64,000 bases of DNA, from NCBI RefSeq assembly GCF_002902365.1, contig NZ_PPQC01000024.1:56071-120070 (forward strand), written 5' to 3'. Each line of letters opens with the position of its first letter. The first letter of the stretch is position 1. Source of the stretch: Staphylococcus cohnii subsp. cohnii. Its GTDB lineage: Bacteria; Bacillota; Bacilli; Staphylococcales; Staphylococcaceae. Positions 46,405 through 58,687 of this stretch are shown here, in pieces. A program made the translations under genes and the position numbers. The notes beneath the pieces were generated by a model. It had not been told where the DNA came from and did not search any database. It saw nothing but the letters and a program-made list of their open reading frames with translations.

Positions 46405-47150
46405 GGTTTTTCTCCAATCTGATTACGTTTACGGTAGACTTCATACATCATTAAACTTGCCGCAACAGAGGCATTCAAACTATTTACGTGCCCTACCATC
46501 GGAATATTTATATAAAAGTCGCATTTATCTTTTGTAAGTCGGCTCATACCTTGCCCTTCGCTTCCGATAACGATTGCTAATGGCATACCGGCGTCCATTT
46601 CACGATAATCTGTTGAATTTTCCGCTTCAGTACCAACAACCCAGTAACCATGTTCTTTTAATGTTTCAATAGTATTCGCTAAGTTTGTAACACGCATGAC
46701 AGGCACATGTTCGATCGCACCTGTAGATGCTTTTGCAACGGTCTGTGTGAGTGCAACCGATCGCCTTTTCGGAATAATGATGCCATCCACACCTGAAGCG
46801 TCAGCAGTTCTTAAAATCGATCCTAAATTATGGGGATCTTCTAAGCCATCCAAAATTAAAACCGTAGATAGTTTTTCGTTATCTTTTTGTTGTACTAAAA
46901 ACGCATCAAAGTCTGCATATTCATATGGTGCAATGTATGCAGCGACACCTTGGTGTGGTGCATCAGACAAACCATCTAATTTCGATTTCGGCACTGCTTG
47001 TACAATGATTTTGTTACTATTTGCCTTTTTTAAAATGTCATTGATTTGTCCTTTTTTCACTGTATCCTGAATTAAAACCTTATTAATTGTATGCCCGGAA
47101 ACAATCGCTTCTTTTACGGCATGACGACCTACGATTACAATCTCTTCCAA
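46401..47150 (-). CDS. rlmB: 23S rRNA 2'-O-methyltransferase RlmB (TrmH/SPOUT family)
   Basis: The 249-aa SPOUT enzyme methylates the 23S rRNA guanosine equivalent to Gm2251. It has the substrate-binding N-domain ([15 protein letters not shown]), then [19 protein letters not shown] (motif 1), [12 protein letters not shown] (motif 2) and [19 protein letters not shown] (motif 3), which form the knotted SAM site. I chose TTG 47150 (LEEIVIVG) behind AAAGGTAGTGA; the ATG at 47168 lies inside the mrnC end and lacks a ribosome binding site. Confidence 0.9.
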   Translation of the reverse strand: MEEIVIVGRHAVKEAIVSGHTINKVLIQDTVKKGQINDILKKANSNKIIVQAVPKSKLDGLSDAPHQGVAAYIAPYEYADFDAFLVQQKDNEKLSTVLILDGLEDPHNLGSILRTADASGVDGIIIPKRRSVALTQTVAKASTGAIEHVPVMRVTNLANTIETLKEHGYWVVGTEAENSTDYREMDAGMPLAIVIGSEGQGMSRLTKDKCDFYINIPMVGHVNSLNASVAASLMMYEVYRKRNQIGEKP

Positions 47151-47157
47151 AGTCTCA

Positions 47158-47553
47158 CTACCTTTCATCTACATTTTTTACGATGCATTCAAGTAACGAG
47201 GTGAGTCGCTCTTGATTTTTTTCTAGATATAAAAATCCGAGGATTGCTTCTAAACCTGAACTTTTTCGATAGGTTTGAATATCTGTGTTTTTGGCCTTAG
47301 TATAACTCTTAGCGTTTCTGCCTCGACGCACGATATCTAATTCTTCATCTGTAAACCAGTTATTTTCAAATAAGTACTCAAGTGATTGTGCCTGACTTTT
47401 TGCAGAAACATAACGCTTAGCCTCTTGATGTAGACGATTAGGCTTCGCTTTTAACTTCAATATAATGTATTCTCTTACAAATTGATCTAAAACGGCGTCA
47501 CCCATATATGCTAAAGTTAGTGGATTTAATAACTTATTATTCATGTTACCCAC
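47158..47553 (-). CDS. mrnC: Mini-ribonuclease III
   Basis: The 131-aa RNase III-like protein lacks the double-stranded RNA-binding domain. [21 protein letters not shown] carries the family catalytic Asp, and [21 protein letters not shown] the C-terminal acidic pair. It matures 23S rRNA ends. GTG 47553 overlaps the cysS stop by 8 bases and is coupled to it, with AAGGTG 12 bases upstream; the ATG at 47544 is a possible alternative start. Confidence 0.9.
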   Translation of the reverse strand: MGNMNNKLLNPLTLAYMGDAVLDQFVREYIILKLKAKPNRLHQEAKRYVSAKSQAQSLEYLFENNWFTDEELDIVRRGRNAKSYTKAKNTDIQTYRKSSGLEAILGFLYLEKNQERLTSLLECIVKNVDER

Positions 47554-48946
47554 GTTTGAATCTCACACCTTGTGGCGTATCTTCTAAAATAATATTTTGT
47601 TCTTTTAACTGGTCACGAATTTCGTCTGCACGTGCAAAATCTTTATTTTTTCGCGCATGATTTCGCTCTTCAATGAGCGCTTCGACATCTTCGTCTAATA
47701 ATTCATCACTGTTTGATGCTTTTAAAGGAACACCTAAAACTTCACTGAATATTTGATAAACTTCTTTAAAGCGTGCAATCACTTTGGTGGATGTCGTATT
47801 TTCCAAGACATATTTATTCGCTAGTTTTGATAAATCATACCAAGCTGTGATGGCATTAGCAGTATTGAAATCATCATTCATGACTGTTTCAAACTGATCT
47901 AATATTTGATTTATTTCATCAATATATTGGTCTTGTGTTTCAATATTAGTTGCAATTGCTTCTCGCTCTTCAAGGGATTGGTAACTATTACGAATACGTT
48001 CTAATCCACTTTTAGCTGCCCCAACAAGCTCCATGTTATAATTAATCGGGCTTCTATAATGTACACTAATCATGAAAAAGCGTAAGACATCTGGATCTAT
48101 TTCTTTAATAATGTCATGCACTAAGACAAAATTCCCCAATGACTTACTCATTTTTTCATTATCTATGTTGATGAACCCGTTATGCATCCAATAGTTTGCG
48201 AACGGCGCATGGTTATGCGCTTCTGATTGAGCAATTTCATTTTCATGGTGTGGGAATTGTAAGTCTGTACCACCTGCATGAATATCAATTGTTGCGCCCA
48301 ACTCGTGATAAGCCATCACTGAGCACTCAATATGCCAGCCTGGTCTACCTTTACCAAATGGACTGTCCCAACTAATTTCATCTGGTTTCGCCTGTTTCCA
48401 TAATGTAAAATCGAGTGCATCTTCTTTTTGTTCTCCTTGCTCAATACGTGCGCCTACTTTCAAATCATTCAACGATTGATGGCTTAATTTACCATAATCT
48501 TCAAATTTACGTGTTCTGAAATAAACATCGCCACCACTTTCATAAGCGTATCCTTCTTCTATAAGTTCTTCTATAAACTTAATAATATCGTCCATATGAT
48601 TCATGACTCTTGGATTTGAAGTCGCTTTTTTGACATTTAATGCACCAACATCTTCATAAAATGCATCGATATAGCGGTTAGCTATTGTATTTACTGGCTC
48701 ATTTAATTCTTTGGAACGTTTTATTAATTTATCATCTACGTCCGTAAAGTTCGAAACATAAATTACTTCATAACCTTGGTACTCAAGATATCTTCTAACA
48801 ACATCATAGTTAATTGCAGGTCTTGCGTTCCCAATATGAATGTAATTATATACAGTTGGTCCACAAACATACATCTTAACCTTACCTGGTTCTATTGACT
48901 TAAACGTTTCTTTTTGACGTGTAAGTGTATTATATAATGTAATCAT
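47546..48946 (-). CDS. cysS: cysteinyl-tRNA synthetase
   Basis: The 466-aa class I enzyme has [14 protein letters not shown] (HIGH motif, near residue 31), KMSKSLGNF (KMSKS, near 267), the zinc-binding Cys/His in YVCGPTVYN and [14 protein letters not shown], and a C-terminal anticodon domain. I chose ATG 48946 behind GGAGAGATTCAAG; the frame is open 10 codons further up into cysE. It follows cysE and shares the cysteine T-box control. Confidence 0.96.
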   Translation of the reverse strand: MITLYNTLTRQKETFKSIEPGKVKMYVCGPTVYNYIHIGNARPAINYDVVRRYLEYQGYEVIYVSNFTDVDDKLIKRSKELNEPVNTIANRYIDAFYEDVGALNVKKATSNPRVMNHMDDIIKFIEELIEEGYAYESGGDVYFRTRKFEDYGKLSHQSLNDLKVGARIEQGEQKEDALDFTLWKQAKPDEISWDSPFGKGRPGWHIECSVMAYHELGATIDIHAGGTDLQFPHHENEIAQSEAHNHAPFANYWMHNGFINIDNEKMSKSLGNFVLVHDIIKEIDPDVLRFFMISVHYRSPINYNMELVGAAKSGLERIRNSYQSLEEREAIATNIETQDQYIDEINQILDQFETVMNDDFNTANAITAWYDLSKLANKYVLENTTSTKVIARFKEVYQIFSEVLGVPLKASNSDELLDEDVEALIEERNHARKNKDFARADEIRDQLKEQNIILEDTPQGVRFKRG

Positions 48947-49580
48947 CTTGAATCTCTCCATTTCTTGTTTTCTCAAGTTGTTTCTCTAATTGTTTTAATT
49001 GCTCATAAATTGGGTCAGGTAAATTACGATGATCAAATGTTTTACCGATTCTTCTTCCGTCTTGTTTTACGATATGTCCTGGTATGCCGACTACTGTAGA
49101 ATAGCTAGGTACCGAGTTCAACACTACGGAATTCGCCCCAATATTAACGTTTGAATTAATTTTAATATTGCCCAGTACTTTTGCTCCAGCTGCAATTAGT
49201 ACATTGTCTCCAATATCAGGATGACGCTTTCCTTTTTCTTTACCTGTTCCACCTAAAGTAACACCTTGATAAATTGTGACATTGTCACCAATCCTACATG
49301 TTTCACCTATCACTACACCCATACCGTGATCAATAAATAAACGCTTGCCAATTTGAGCGCCTGGATGTATTTCTATACCTGTAAAGAAGCGTGTAATTTG
49401 AGAAATCAATCTTGCTAATACATATTTTTTCTTTTTATATAAAGCATGTGCAATTAAATGACTCCACACTGCATGTACTCCGGCATAAGATGTAACCACT
49501 TCTAATGTCGTACGTGCTGCTGGGTCTTGCTCAAACACCATATTTACATCATCTTTGATTCTTTTCAAAATTTCAAACAA
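48930..49580 (-). CDS. cysE: serine O-acetyltransferase
   Basis: The 216-aa enzyme makes O-acetylserine, the carbon skeleton for cysteine. It has the left-handed beta-helix hexapeptide repeats ([22 protein letters not shown], in parts; [19 protein letters not shown]) with the catalytic His in DHGMG, and [14 protein letters not shown]. Start TTG 49580 follows AAGGAGG with 8-base spacing. It overlaps cysS by 17 bases and lies directly below a T-box terminator. Confidence 0.95.
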   Translation of the reverse strand: MFEILKRIKDDVNMVFEQDPAARTTLEVVTSYAGVHAVWSHLIAHALYKKKKYVLARLISQITRFFTGIEIHPGAQIGKRLFIDHGMGVVIGETCRIGDNVTIYQGVTLGGTGKEKGKRHPDIGDNVLIAAGAKVLGNIKINSNVNIGANSVVLNSVPSYSTVVGIPGHIVKQDGRRIGKTFDHRNLPDPIYEQLKQLEKQLEKTRNGEIQDDYII

Positions 49581-49599
49581 GGTTGCGACCTCCTTATTA

Positions 49600-49828
49600 A
49601 AAAAGCACCTCCAACATCATATTGTTAGAGGTGCTTTGCACGGTTCCACTCTTTTTTTAATAAGCTGATTCCTCAATCACGTAGTAATACAACTTATACT
49701 GACTCATTTACATTATTTAATTCTTCAAACTAAAGGTGCATTCAACAATGTTTGTGTTGTGCTCACAGCGACCGCACACTCTCTTGACACATACCATTGC
49801 ATACTAATCCTTTAGCCAATTCACATAT
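49600..49828 (-). ncRNA. T-box leader, cysteine-specific, controlling cysE-cysS
   Basis: The minus-strand transcript has the T-box sequence GAGTGGAACCGTGC (centred on 49641-49648). The terminator AAAGCACCTC/GAGGTGCTTT (arms 49602-49611 and 49628-49637) with a T-run follows, just before the cysE ribosome binding site. The stem I region contains GAA-TGC-ACC with the Cys codon TGC at 49740-49738, the likely specifier. Uncharged tRNA-Cys would favour the antiterminator. Boundaries are approximate. Confidence 0.88.
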
Positions 49829-49829
49829 T

Positions 49830-49858
49830 ATAATAATTGGTAAATTGTAATTTTTCAA
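49830..49858 (-). promoter_or_regulatory. promoter of the cysES T-box transcript
   Basis: On the minus strand TTGAAA (49858-49853), a 17-base spacer and TATTAT (49835-49830, overlapping TATAAT) form a sigma-A promoter ahead of the T-box, between gltX and cysE. Confidence 0.7.
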
Positions 49859-49895
49859 GTGTTATATGTTTATGCCTTTTTATTCAAACTATGCA

Positions 49896-51350
49896 TTAAA
49901 CGTATTTTTTCAAACGGTTCAACACTTTGTCCTTACCTAAAACTTCAATTGTATTTGGCAGCTCTGGTCCATGCATTTGTCCAGTTACAGCTACACGTAT
50001 CGGCATAAACAATTGTTTACCTTTAATACCTGTTTCTTTTTGAACTTCTTTAATTGTTTTTTTAATTTCAGCAGCTTCAAAAGATTCTAAAGCTTCTAAT
50101 TTGCCATATAAATGGTGCATGAGTTCAGGTACTTGTTCACCATCAATAACTTCTTGCTCATCTTCACCTAATGTTTGTTCATCTCTGAAGAAAATTTCAG
50201 ATAACGGAACAATTTCTCCAGCATAACTCATTTCTTTCTGATAAAGTGCAATAAGTTTACGACCCCATGCCTTATCTTCTTCAGAAGGATTTTCAGGTAA
50301 TAATTCCGCTTTAACTAAATGTGGAAAAGCAAGTTCAAACACTGTTTCAGTATCTTTTTGCTTCATATATTGGTTGTTAATCCAAGCTAATTTTTGTTTA
50401 TCAAAAAATGCAGGTGATTTAGATAAACGTTTTTCGTCAAAGATTTTGATAAATTCTTCTTTAGAATAGATTTCATCTTCACCTTCAGGAGACCAACCTA
50501 ACAACGTAATAAAGTTAAATAATGCCTCAGGTAAGTAGCCTAAATCTCTATACTGCTCAATAAATTGAAGTATTTGGCCATCACGTTTACTTAATTTTTT
50601 GCGTTCTTCATTTACAATCAATGACATATGCGCAAATCTTGGTGGCTCCCAACCAAATGTGTCATAAATCATTAACTGTTTTGGTGTGTTAGAAATATGG
50701 TCGTCACCACGTATAACATCTGAAATTTCCATGTAATGATCATCAACAGCTACGGCAAAATTATATGTTGGTATACCGTCTTTTTTGACAATCACCCAAT
50801 CTCCCATATTGTTTGAGTCAAATGAAATTTCACCTTTAACCATATCATCGAATTTATAAGTTGTATCTTTTGGAACGCGAAAACGAATAGATGGTTTACG
50901 CCCTTCTGCTTCAAATTGTTGGCGTTCTTCTTCAGTTAAATGTGCATGTTTACCGCCATAACGTGGCATTTCACCACGCGCAATTTGTTGTTCACGTTCT
51001 GCTTCTAACTCTTCTTCTGTCATATAACATTTATATGCTTTATCTTCATCTAATAATTGTTGGATAAGTGGATTATATATTTCAGCGCGTTCTGACTGAC
51101 GGTAAGGACCATAACCTTTATCCTTATCTACTGATTCGTCCCAATCAATGCCTAACCATTTTAGGTTATCGAATTGTGATGATTCTCCGTCTTCTAAATT
51201 ACGTTTGCTATCCGTATCTTCTATACGTATTACAAAATCTCCATCATAATGTTTGGCAAATAAATAGTTAAATAATGCAGTTCTTGCATTACCAATATGC
51301 AAATAGCCTGTTGGACTTGGCGCATATCTAACTCTTACACGATTACTCAT
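49896..51350 (-). CDS. gltX: glutamyl-tRNA synthetase
   Basis: The 484-aa class I enzyme starts [20 protein letters not shown] (HIGH motif), has KLSKRDG (KMSKS equivalent, near residue 254) and the helical anticodon domain. In Firmicutes it normally charges both tRNA-Glu and tRNA-Gln. I chose ATG 51350 behind AGGAGTGAACATA; the GTG three codons earlier is part of that ribosome binding site. It is transcribed separately from cysE. Confidence 0.96.
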   Translation of the reverse strand: MSNRVRVRYAPSPTGYLHIGNARTALFNYLFAKHYDGDFVIRIEDTDSKRNLEDGESSQFDNLKWLGIDWDESVDKDKGYGPYRQSERAEIYNPLIQQLLDEDKAYKCYMTEEELEAEREQQIARGEMPRYGGKHAHLTEEERQQFEAEGRKPSIRFRVPKDTTYKFDDMVKGEISFDSNNMGDWVIVKKDGIPTYNFAVAVDDHYMEISDVIRGDDHISNTPKQLMIYDTFGWEPPRFAHMSLIVNEERKKLSKRDGQILQFIEQYRDLGYLPEALFNFITLLGWSPEGEDEIYSKEEFIKIFDEKRLSKSPAFFDKQKLAWINNQYMKQKDTETVFELAFPHLVKAELLPENPSEEDKAWGRKLIALYQKEMSYAGEIVPLSEIFFRDEQTLGEDEQEVIDGEQVPELMHHLYGKLEALESFEAAEIKKTIKEVQKETGIKGKQLFMPIRVAVTGQMHGPELPNTIEVLGKDKVLNRLKKYV

Positions 51351-51727
51351 TATGTTCACTCCTGTTTAAAATTTTTACGATTTAATTTTATTTTTTCATC
51401 TTAACTGTGTTTTCCCATAAAATAAACAACGCTTATGTCAACACGACTCCAATGAAGTTCATATTAAAAAATAAGGTTTCAGCATTTAAAGTATATTGCT
51501 TGTTCGCTTACTTATAATATCATAGCTCATCATTTTTTAAAGCATTACTATATTAAAATCAAACATTTCTTTGTTTTTAAATTCAACAGTATAACTCTAA
51601 GCATAGTAATACAATTTCGCTATCTATTGTAGCACTTTAAAGCTGATTATGATATTACCGCGCTTAAATTTAATTGTTTATATAAGAATTCTTTTACATC
51701 TTCTCTATTTAGTGTTTTACGCTAAAA
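51351..51727. other. gltX upstream region
   Basis: About 375 AT-rich bases between gltX and the terminator of the PIN/TRAM gene, presumably holding the gltX promoter. I see no T-box, open frame with ribosome binding site, or repeat. Confidence 0.5.
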
Positions 51728-51779
51728 AAGGTTTCATGTGAAACTGTAACTGTTGTTGATACACTTCACATGAAACCTT
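51728..51779 (-). terminator. terminator of the PIN/TRAM protein gene
   Basis: Perfect 15-base arms AAGGTTTCATGTGAA (51728-51742) and TTCACATGAAACCTT (51765-51779) lie 11 bases past the stop, followed on the minus strand by TTTTTAGC. Confidence 0.87.
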
Positions 51780-51789
51780 CACTTCAATT

Positions 51790-52848
51790 TCAATATATTT
51801 TTTTCGCAAAAATAATGCGTCCTGAAGATGTTTGTAATAAACTGACGACTTCTAAATCAACGTGCTCACCAATATGTTTTTTAGCATTATCTACGACAAC
51901 CATGGTACCATCCTCTAAGTAACCCACTGCTTGTCCGGCTTCTTTGCCCATCTTAGTTAACAATAAGTTAAGTCGATCGCCTTGGTGAACCGTTGGCTTA
52001 ATGGCTTCTGATAAATCATTGACATTAAGTACTTGAATCCCCTGTATATGACAAACTTTATTTAAATTAAAATCTGTAGTAATAATTTGAGGTCTATAAT
52101 GGAGCGCTAGTTTAATTAACATTGCATCTATATCACTGTGTGATTTTGTAGGTTGTATAATACGTGTAGGGTGTTGTGCATCATGTAATGCATTTAGCAT
52201 ATCTAAGCCTCTTTGCCCTTTTTCTCTCTTCACACTATCATTCGCATCTGCAATGACTTGCAGTTCATTAATAACACCTTGCGGAATTAGGATTTCTCCA
52301 TCTACAAAACCACATTCTAAAACATCTAAAATACGTCCATCTATAATTGCACTCGTATCAATCACTTTTGGCATCGCATTACGTGTGTTCATAGCCATAG
52401 AACGCGTCATGTTTTCTGGCAAAAACAAAAGCATTTCATCGCGTTTACGTAAACCAAATTGAAAACCTAAATATCCCAATATGATTGTAACAATGATTGG
52501 TACAAAATGATTTAACACATTGTTGCCAATAATTTGGAAAATAAATGATATCATTACAGAAATAAGCAACCCTATAATGAGTCCAATTGTAGCAAACAAT
52601 ATTTCTATCGCACTTTGACGCATAATCATTTGTTCTAGATCTTTCATTGCTAAAGTTACCTTTTTAATAAACCATCCAAAGATTACAAAAAATAGTATAA
52701 TCCCTAATAGCCCATTGAAATAATTATTTGTAAGTAGCATGAAATGACTCAAACCAGCATCTGCAATAATTTCTGGAATAAGATACACGCCTAAACTTGC
52801 ACCCAATATAATATAGCACAAGATTACAATGAGTCTTATCATGTTCAA
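51790..52848 (-). CDS. PIN/TRAM-domain membrane protein (YacL family)
   Basis: The 352-aa protein has four N-terminal membrane spans (about 3-22, 45-65, 82-110 and 115-133), a PIN nuclease domain starting KVIDTSAIIDGRILDV (near residue 160) with further acids in DIDAMLIKLA and ITTDFNLNKV, and a C-terminal TRAM domain (about 290-350). It is probably a membrane-tethered RNase or RNA-binding protein. Start TTG 52848 is 7 bases after AAAGGAGTG; ATG 52842 is an alternative. Position between radA and gltX is conserved in Firmicutes. Confidence 0.87.
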   Translation of the reverse strand: MNMIRLIVILCYIILGASLGVYLIPEIIADAGLSHFMLLTNNYFNGLLGIILFFVIFGWFIKKVTLAMKDLEQMIMRQSAIEILFATIGLIIGLLISVMISFIFQIIGNNVLNHFVPIIVTIILGYLGFQFGLRKRDEMLLFLPENMTRSMAMNTRNAMPKVIDTSAIIDGRILDVLECGFVDGEILIPQGVINELQVIADANDSVKREKGQRGLDMLNALHDAQHPTRIIQPTKSHSDIDAMLIKLALHYRPQIITTDFNLNKVCHIQGIQVLNVNDLSEAIKPTVHQGDRLNLLLTKMGKEAGQAVGYLEDGTMVVVDNAKKHIGEHVDLEVVSLLQTSSGRIIFAKKIY

Positions 52849-52922
52849 ATGCTAACACTCCTTTCGCATGAAAGCTATTTTGATTACATGAGCCATGTAA
52901 TCATTTAAATATATGTTGTTGG

Positions 52923-54293
52923 TTAATGTTTGGTTAAAGCATATTTTAATGCTTCGTGCACATTTGTCACACCAATGACTTTGATATTGCTAGGAAATTC
53001 CCAGCCCCCAATATTAGATTCAGGAATAATAATGCGTTTAAAACCTAGTTTTTCCGCTTCTTGTACACGTTGTTCAATGCGTGAAACACGTCTCACTTCT
53101 CCGGTTAAACCAACCTCACCAATAAAACAATCTAACCCGTCTACAGTTAAATCTTTAAAACTTGAGGCTGTAGCAACAATGATTCCTAAATCGACAGCAG
53201 GTTCTGTTAATCTTACGCCACCAGCTACTTTAATATAAGCATCTTGTTGTTGCAGTAAATAATTCTCTTTTTTCTCTAATACAGCCATCAACAAACTCAA
53301 ACGATTGTGATCTATTCCTGTAGCCATACGTCTAGGGTTATTAAAGGTTGTTGGCGTTACTAAGGCTTGAACTTCAATTAATAACGGTCTTGTACCTTCC
53401 ATAGTAGACACGATTGTCGAACCTGGAACATTTGTAGAACGTTCTTCTAAAAACATTTCTGAAGGGTTTTTAACACCTTTCAATCCACTCTGTTTCATTT
53501 CAAAAATACCCATTTCATTCGTAGAGCCAAAACGGTTTTTCACTGCTCTTAAAATACGATATGCATGATGTTCATCACCTTCAAAATAAAGTACCGTATC
53601 TACCATATGTTCTAACAGACGAGGCCCTGCAATCTGACCTTCTTTCGTTACATGACCAACAATAAAAGTGGCAATATTTAGTTGTTTAGCTATATTCATC
53701 AAGCTTTGTGTACTCTCCCTCACCTGAGAAACCGAACCGGGTGCAGAACTGATTTCAGGGTGAAAAATGGTCTGTATAGAATCTACAACAAGTAAATCAG
53801 GCTTCAATTGTTTAACTGTCTCATGTATCACTTCTAAATCTGTTTCTGCAAATACATTTAAATTACTTGAGTCTTCATCTAATCGATCCGCTCTTAATTT
53901 TGTTTGGTTTAATGATTCTTCACCAGTTATATATAAAACATTTTTATCTTGTGATAATGCAGCACATATTTGTAATAATAGTGTTGATTTACCGATACCT
54001 GGATCACCACCAATTAATACAAGCGAACCATTTACAATCCCGCCACCAAGTACTCGATTAAATTCTGCTGAATTCGTTTTAATACGTGGTGTTGTCTCAT
54101 GCTTAATATCATTTAACTTCTGTACTTTGGCAGTATTTTCGCGACTACGCACACCATGTTTCGGGCTTGTCGTTTTCTGTTCTATTATTTCTTCCATTTG
54201 ATTCCATCCACCACAGTTAGGACATTTCCCCATCCATTTAGGCGACTGGTAACCACACGCCATACATTCAAAAACCACTTTCTTTTTGGCCAA
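52923..54293 (-). CDS. radA: DNA repair protein RadA
   Basis: The 456-aa protein helps branch migration in recombinational repair. It has the C4 zinc motif ([20 protein letters not shown]), Walker [16 protein letters not shown] (near residue 98), the RadA-specific KNRFGS motif and a Lon-protease-like C-terminal domain. I chose TTG 54293 ([14 protein letters not shown]) behind GGAGGTG; the frame is open 20 codons upstream without support. It lies downstream of clpC. Confidence 0.95.
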   Translation of the reverse strand: MAKKKVVFECMACGYQSPKWMGKCPNCGGWNQMEEIIEQKTTSPKHGVRSRENTAKVQKLNDIKHETTPRIKTNSAEFNRVLGGGIVNGSLVLIGGDPGIGKSTLLLQICAALSQDKNVLYITGEESLNQTKLRADRLDEDSSNLNVFAETDLEVIHETVKQLKPDLLVVDSIQTIFHPEISSAPGSVSQVRESTQSLMNIAKQLNIATFIVGHVTKEGQIAGPRLLEHMVDTVLYFEGDEHHAYRILRAVKNRFGSTNEMGIFEMKQSGLKGVKNPSEMFLEERSTNVPGSTIVSTMEGTRPLLIEVQALVTPTTFNNPRRMATGIDHNRLSLLMAVLEKKENYLLQQQDAYIKVAGGVRLTEPAVDLGIIVATASSFKDLTVDGLDCFIGEVGLTGEVRRVSRIEQRVQEAEKLGFKRIIIPESNIGGWEFPSNIKVIGVTNVHEALKYALTKH

Positions 54294-54570
54294 AACCGCA
54301 CCTCCATCTTTCTTGAACAAATCTATTTTATACCTATGTTTATGTAAAAACAAATTTTATTTACAAATGATTTATTTTGATATTTTATATGCTAAATAAA
54401 TAGCTTTATATTGTAATATACAAATGAATATATTGCAAAAACCTATTTTTTTAAAATAACACTGTTATGTCTATAGCACCATCAAAAAGATATACTTTCA
54501 TGATAGCCAAACTAGATACAAGTTAATATCATATTTCTTCATCATACTGTATCACATTTACTTAATAAAA

Positions 54571-54613
54571 AAAGCGTTTCTCAAGCTACATATAAACACT
54601 TGAGAAACGCTTT
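54571..54613 (-). terminator. terminator of the ctsR-clpC operon
   Basis: AAAGCGTTTCTCAAG (54571-54585) and CTTGAGAAACGCTTT (54599-54613) are perfect 15-base arms, about 28 bases past the clpC stop, followed on the minus strand by TTTTATTAAG. Confidence 0.9.
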
Positions 54614-54640
54614 AGCACTATTACCTATATCTATCTAATT

Positions 54641-57097
54641 TTATGATTCAGAAGTTTCTTTTTTATCTTCTGTTCTATCCTTAATATCATATTTATATTC
54701 TTTACCATCATGATCAATATAGACATTTTTACCTTCGATTTGGTTGCCATCTAAGATTAACTCACTCAAGTTATCTTCAATTGTTTTTTGAATTTCTCGA
54801 ATCAGTGGTCTAGCACCATATTCCGGATCATAACCTTCTTCAGCGATGCGTTCTTTAGCTGCATCAGACACGATAATGTCGATATCTTGTTCTGATAAAC
54901 GATCTGTAAGTTTATTTACCATCATCGTCACAATTTCTTTCAATTCATCTTGAGAAAGTTTGTGGAATACAATAATGTCATCTACACGGTTTAAGAATTC
55001 TGGACGGAAAGCATTTTTCAATTCTTTCATCATTGTCTTACGGATTGATTCATAATCTTGTCCTTCAGATGCGCCACCAAATCCTGCAAAGCGCTGATCT
55101 TGTAATTCTTGGGCACCAACGTTAGATGTCATAATAATCACAGTATTACGGAAGTCTACTTGACGACCTTTTGTATCTGTTAGATGTCCATCATCTAATA
55201 CTTGTAACAAGATATTAAACACATCAGGGTGCGCTTTTTCGATTTCATCAAATAATATAACTGAATATGGTTTACGTCTTACTTTTTCAGTTAATTGACC
55301 GCCATCATCATGACCAACATAGCCTGGAGGCGCTCCTACTAAACGGCTGACAGCATGTTTTTCCATGAACTCACTCATGTCTACACGAATCATTGCATCA
55401 TCTTCACCAAACATTGTTTCTGCTAATGCACGTGCTAATTCTGTTTTACCGACACCTGTAGGACCTAAGAATATAAAGCTACCAATTGGTCTCTTAGGAT
55501 CTTTCAATCCAGCTCTTGCACGTCTTACTGCTTTACTGATTGATGTCACTGCTTCTTTTTGACCAATAACACGTTTATGCAACGTATCTTCCAAGTTAAG
55601 TAAGCGATCAGATTCTGTTTCATTGATTTTTGTTAGTGGAATACCAGTCCAACCAGCAATCACTTCACCAATATCATCTTCAGATAAAGATGTATTCGCA
55701 CCGTTTTGGCTATTTTTCCAATTATTATTCGCTTCTCCGTATTGTTTTTCTAATTTAGTTTGTTTATCACGTAAATTAGCTGCATTTTCAAATTCTTGTG
55801 CATGTACAGCTGCATCTTTTTCATTTTTCACTTGTTCAATTTCTTGTTCCAACTCTTTTAAGTTTGGTGGTGTAGTATGACTTTTTAGTCTTACTTTTGA
55901 ACTTGCTTCATCAATTAAGTCGATAGCTTTATCTGGTAAGAAACGATCAGACACATAGCGATGACTTAATTTCGCTGCTGATTCTAAAGCTTCATCAGAG
56001 ATGTTAATGCGATGATGTGCTTCATAACGATCACGTAAACCTTTTAAGATTTCAATTGTATCTTCAACAGTTGGTTCATTTACTTGAACAGGTTGGAAAC
56101 GACGTTCTAACGCTGCATCTTTTTCAATGTTTTTACGATATTCATCTAGTGTAGTCGCACCGATACATTGTAGTTCACCACGTGCCAATGCTGGTTTTAA
56201 GATATTTGATGCATCGATAGCACCTTCTGCACCACCAGCACCTACTAATGTGTGTAGCTCATCAATGAAAAGAATGACGTTGCCTGCTTGGTGAATTTCT
56301 TCCATAACTTTTTTTAGACGTTCTTCAAATTCACCACGATATTTCGTACCTGCAACGACTGTTCCCATATCTAATGACATCACACGTTTACCTTTAAGTG
56401 TTTCAGGCACTTCATTGTTAACAATTGCAAGTGCTAAACCTTCAGCAATTGCTGTTTTACCGACACCTGGTTCCCCGATTAATACTGGGTTGTTCTTAGT
56501 ACGTCTACTTAATACTTCAATCACACGCGTGATTTCTTTATCTCTGCCAATGACAGGATCTAGTGTGCCATCATTAGCAATTACTGTTAAATCACGTGCA
56601 AGACTATCTAACGTTGGCGTATTATTAGATTTATTTGCCTGTGCATTTTTATTACTCATTTCAGGACTTCCTAAAGCTTTCACTACTTGAGCACGTGCTT
56701 TAGTAATGTTTAAGTCTAAATTAGCAAAAACACGTGCAGCCACGCCTTCATTTTCTCTAATTAAGCCAAGTAATATATGCTCTGTGCCGACGAAGTTATG
56801 GTGTAATTTTCTTGCTTCATCCATTGATAACTCAATAACTTTTTTAGCACGAGGTGTGTAATGTAACGCACCCATTTGTTCTTGACCGTGGCCAATTAAT
56901 TTTTCAACTTCTGTTACTACTTTTTCTTCAGTAATATCAAAAGATTCTAACACTTTTGCTGCAATACCTTCTGGTTCTTTCATTAAACCTAAAAGTAAAT
57001 GTTCTGTTCCTATATTTGAATGATTTAAGCGAATGGCTTCTTCTTGAGCATGTGCCAATACACGTTGTGCACGTTCTGTCAGTCTACCAAATAACAT
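54641..57097 (-). CDS. clpC: ATP-dependent Clp protease ATPase subunit ClpC
   Basis: The 818-aa Hsp100 unfoldase has two N-terminal Clp repeats (about 1-145), AAA-1 with Walker [14 protein letters not shown] (near residue 207), a UVR-containing middle domain (about 415-455), and AAA-2 with [16 protein letters not shown] (near 545). It delivers substrates, including phosphoarginine-tagged proteins, to ClpP. It is the last gene of the CtsR-controlled operon, 11 bases after mcsB. Confidence 0.97.
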   Translation of the reverse strand: MLFGRLTERAQRVLAHAQEEAIRLNHSNIGTEHLLLGLMKEPEGIAAKVLESFDITEEKVVTEVEKLIGHGQEQMGALHYTPRAKKVIELSMDEARKLHHNFVGTEHILLGLIRENEGVAARVFANLDLNITKARAQVVKALGSPEMSNKNAQANKSNNTPTLDSLARDLTVIANDGTLDPVIGRDKEITRVIEVLSRRTKNNPVLIGEPGVGKTAIAEGLALAIVNNEVPETLKGKRVMSLDMGTVVAGTKYRGEFEERLKKVMEEIHQAGNVILFIDELHTLVGAGGAEGAIDASNILKPALARGELQCIGATTLDEYRKNIEKDAALERRFQPVQVNEPTVEDTIEILKGLRDRYEAHHRINISDEALESAAKLSHRYVSDRFLPDKAIDLIDEASSKVRLKSHTTPPNLKELEQEIEQVKNEKDAAVHAQEFENAANLRDKQTKLEKQYGEANNNWKNSQNGANTSLSEDDIGEVIAGWTGIPLTKINETESDRLLNLEDTLHKRVIGQKEAVTSISKAVRRARAGLKDPKRPIGSFIFLGPTGVGKTELARALAETMFGEDDAMIRVDMSEFMEKHAVSRLVGAPPGYVGHDDGGQLTEKVRRKPYSVILFDEIEKAHPDVFNILLQVLDDGHLTDTKGRQVDFRNTVIIMTSNVGAQELQDQRFAGFGGASEGQDYESIRKTMMKELKNAFRPEFLNRVDDIIVFHKLSQDELKEIVTMMVNKLTDRLSEQDIDIIVSDAAKERIAEEGYDPEYGARPLIREIQKTIEDNLSELILDGNQIEGKNVYIDHDGKEYKYDIKDRTEDKKETSES

Positions 57098-57108
57098 AGC
57101 ATGACCTC

Positions 57109-58122
57109 CTAATTTATATGTTCTCTTAATATATCTGCTCTTTTTTCGTTAACTGTTCTATCATCTTCATCATCTAATAAGAATGGCGATTGAATTGCAA
57201 CCATCAACTCATTAAATTTGAAGTCTTCTAAATCAATATAGTCTAAGTCTATACCTAATTTTACTTCACTTAATCTAAATGATGCTTCTTCCATAGATAT
57301 TAGTCTACTATATTTTAGGATACCTAACGAACGATATACTCTATCTAAAGTTTCAATTTTATTATGCTTGCTTAGTCGTTCGCGAATTTGCATCTCTTCA
57401 TTAATAATTTGTTGTACTACTTCAGTTAAACTTTCAATAATTTCTTCCTCTGTTTTTCCAAGCGTCAGTTGATTGGAAATTTGATAAATGTGACCGTATA
57501 CTTGAGAACCTTCACCATAGATACCTCTTATTGTGAAACCAAAACGATTTATCGTTTGAGCGATTCTATTCATCCGCTTCATAATCGTAAGTCCAGGCAA
57601 ATGTAACATTACACTTGCTCTCATACCCGTACCAATATTCGTCGGACATGTAGTTAAATAACCAAGTGTTTCATCAAAGCTCACATCTAATTCACTGTCT
57701 AGTGTGTCATCCAATGCGGAAGCTCTTTCGTATAATGTTTGTAATGATAAATCATTACCCATGGCTTGAATTCGTATATGATCTTCTTCATTAACCATAA
57801 TGCTTAAAGATTCATCTTCATTTAAAAGTACTGCAGCAGCAGGTCTCTTTATTAACTCGGGACTTATAAGATGTTTCGCTACAAGTTTATATTTGCTCTG
57901 CTGATCCATCGTGTCTAATCTCTGTATAAACATGTTAGGAAGCGCATCTTGAACTTCATTTATCACTCTATTACCATCTTGTTCTGATGCAAACATCAAA
58001 GGGTGTACATGATTTTCTAAATTTCTGGCCAAACGCAATCTCGAAGACATTACGATTGGACTTTCTGCTTCGTCTCTCATCCACTCACTAATGTGAGTGC
58101 TGATATCATTTTTACTCATCAT
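57109..58122 (-). CDS. mcsB: protein arginine kinase McsB
   Basis: The 337-aa kinase of the phosphagen kinase fold phosphorylates arginines on proteins, marking them for ClpCP and inactivating CtsR. It has [20 protein letters not shown] (ATP-binding arginines), the [18 protein letters not shown] loop and [20 protein letters not shown]. Start ATG 58122 (a second ATG follows directly) overlaps mcsA by 11 bases. It needs McsA as activator. Confidence 0.95.
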   Translation of the reverse strand: MMSKNDISTHISEWMRDEAESPIVMSSRLRLARNLENHVHPLMFASEQDGNRVINEVQDALPNMFIQRLDTMDQQSKYKLVAKHLISPELIKRPAAAVLLNEDESLSIMVNEEDHIRIQAMGNDLSLQTLYERASALDDTLDSELDVSFDETLGYLTTCPTNIGTGMRASVMLHLPGLTIMKRMNRIAQTINRFGFTIRGIYGEGSQVYGHIYQISNQLTLGKTEEEIIESLTEVVQQIINEEMQIRERLSKHNKIETLDRVYRSLGILKYSRLISMEEASFRLSEVKLGIDLDYIDLEDFKFNELMVAIQSPFLLDDEDDRTVNEKRADILREHIN

Positions 58123-58663
58123 GCTTCACCTCGCTGTCTTCTTTCAATGCTTTAATTTCATCCCTAACAACTGCAGCTTCTTCAAAATTTTGTTCTTCAA
58201 TCAACTGATTTAAATAAGATGTTTTCTCTTCTATTTGTTTTTTTAAAGCTAACTTTCTATGTGAAGAACGCGGTGTTTTTCCAGTGTGTTCGATTTGACC
58301 ACCTTGTACACGTCGTACAATATCGACAATGTCATCTTTAAAAGTTGCATAGCAGTCTGCACAACCAAATTTACCAACATGCGCAATATCTTTTAATGTC
58401 ATTTGACAAGTAGGACATCTCTTCTCTTCTTTAAATGCAATTTCATCGAAATCAATACCGTGTTTCGCTGCTAAATGTTGTAATATTTGTTTTACAACAA
58501 ACGCACCTTCAATGTCATCTTGTGACTGCATTTGTTGGTTTTGGGTCCACGGGTTACCGCCTTGTGCGCATGTAGCACAAACCCATTTTTCATGTACACC
58601 GTCTTGTCCTTTAACTGCTAACTTTACTTCTGCTTCATTTAAATGACAATTTTCGCACAGCAC
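58112..58663 (-). CDS. mcsA: McsA, zinc-finger activator of McsB
   Basis: The 183-aa protein has four CxxC motifs (CENC, CATC, CPTC and CADC within the first 115 residues), a UVR domain near the C-terminus ([22 protein letters not shown], in parts) and an acidic tail. It binds metal ions and stimulates McsB. Start GTG 58663 follows GAGGTGTTTAGTC. Second gene of the operon, 24 bases after ctsR. Confidence 0.94.
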   Translation of the reverse strand: MLCENCHLNEAEVKLAVKGQDGVHEKWVCATCAQGGNPWTQNQQMQSQDDIEGAFVVKQILQHLAAKHGIDFDEIAFKEEKRCPTCQMTLKDIAHVGKFGCADCYATFKDDIVDIVRRVQGGQIEHTGKTPRSSHRKLALKKQIEEKTSYLNQLIEEQNFEEAAVVRDEIKALKEDSEVKHDE

Positions 58664-58687
58664 GACTAAACACCTCTCTTAATTTCT

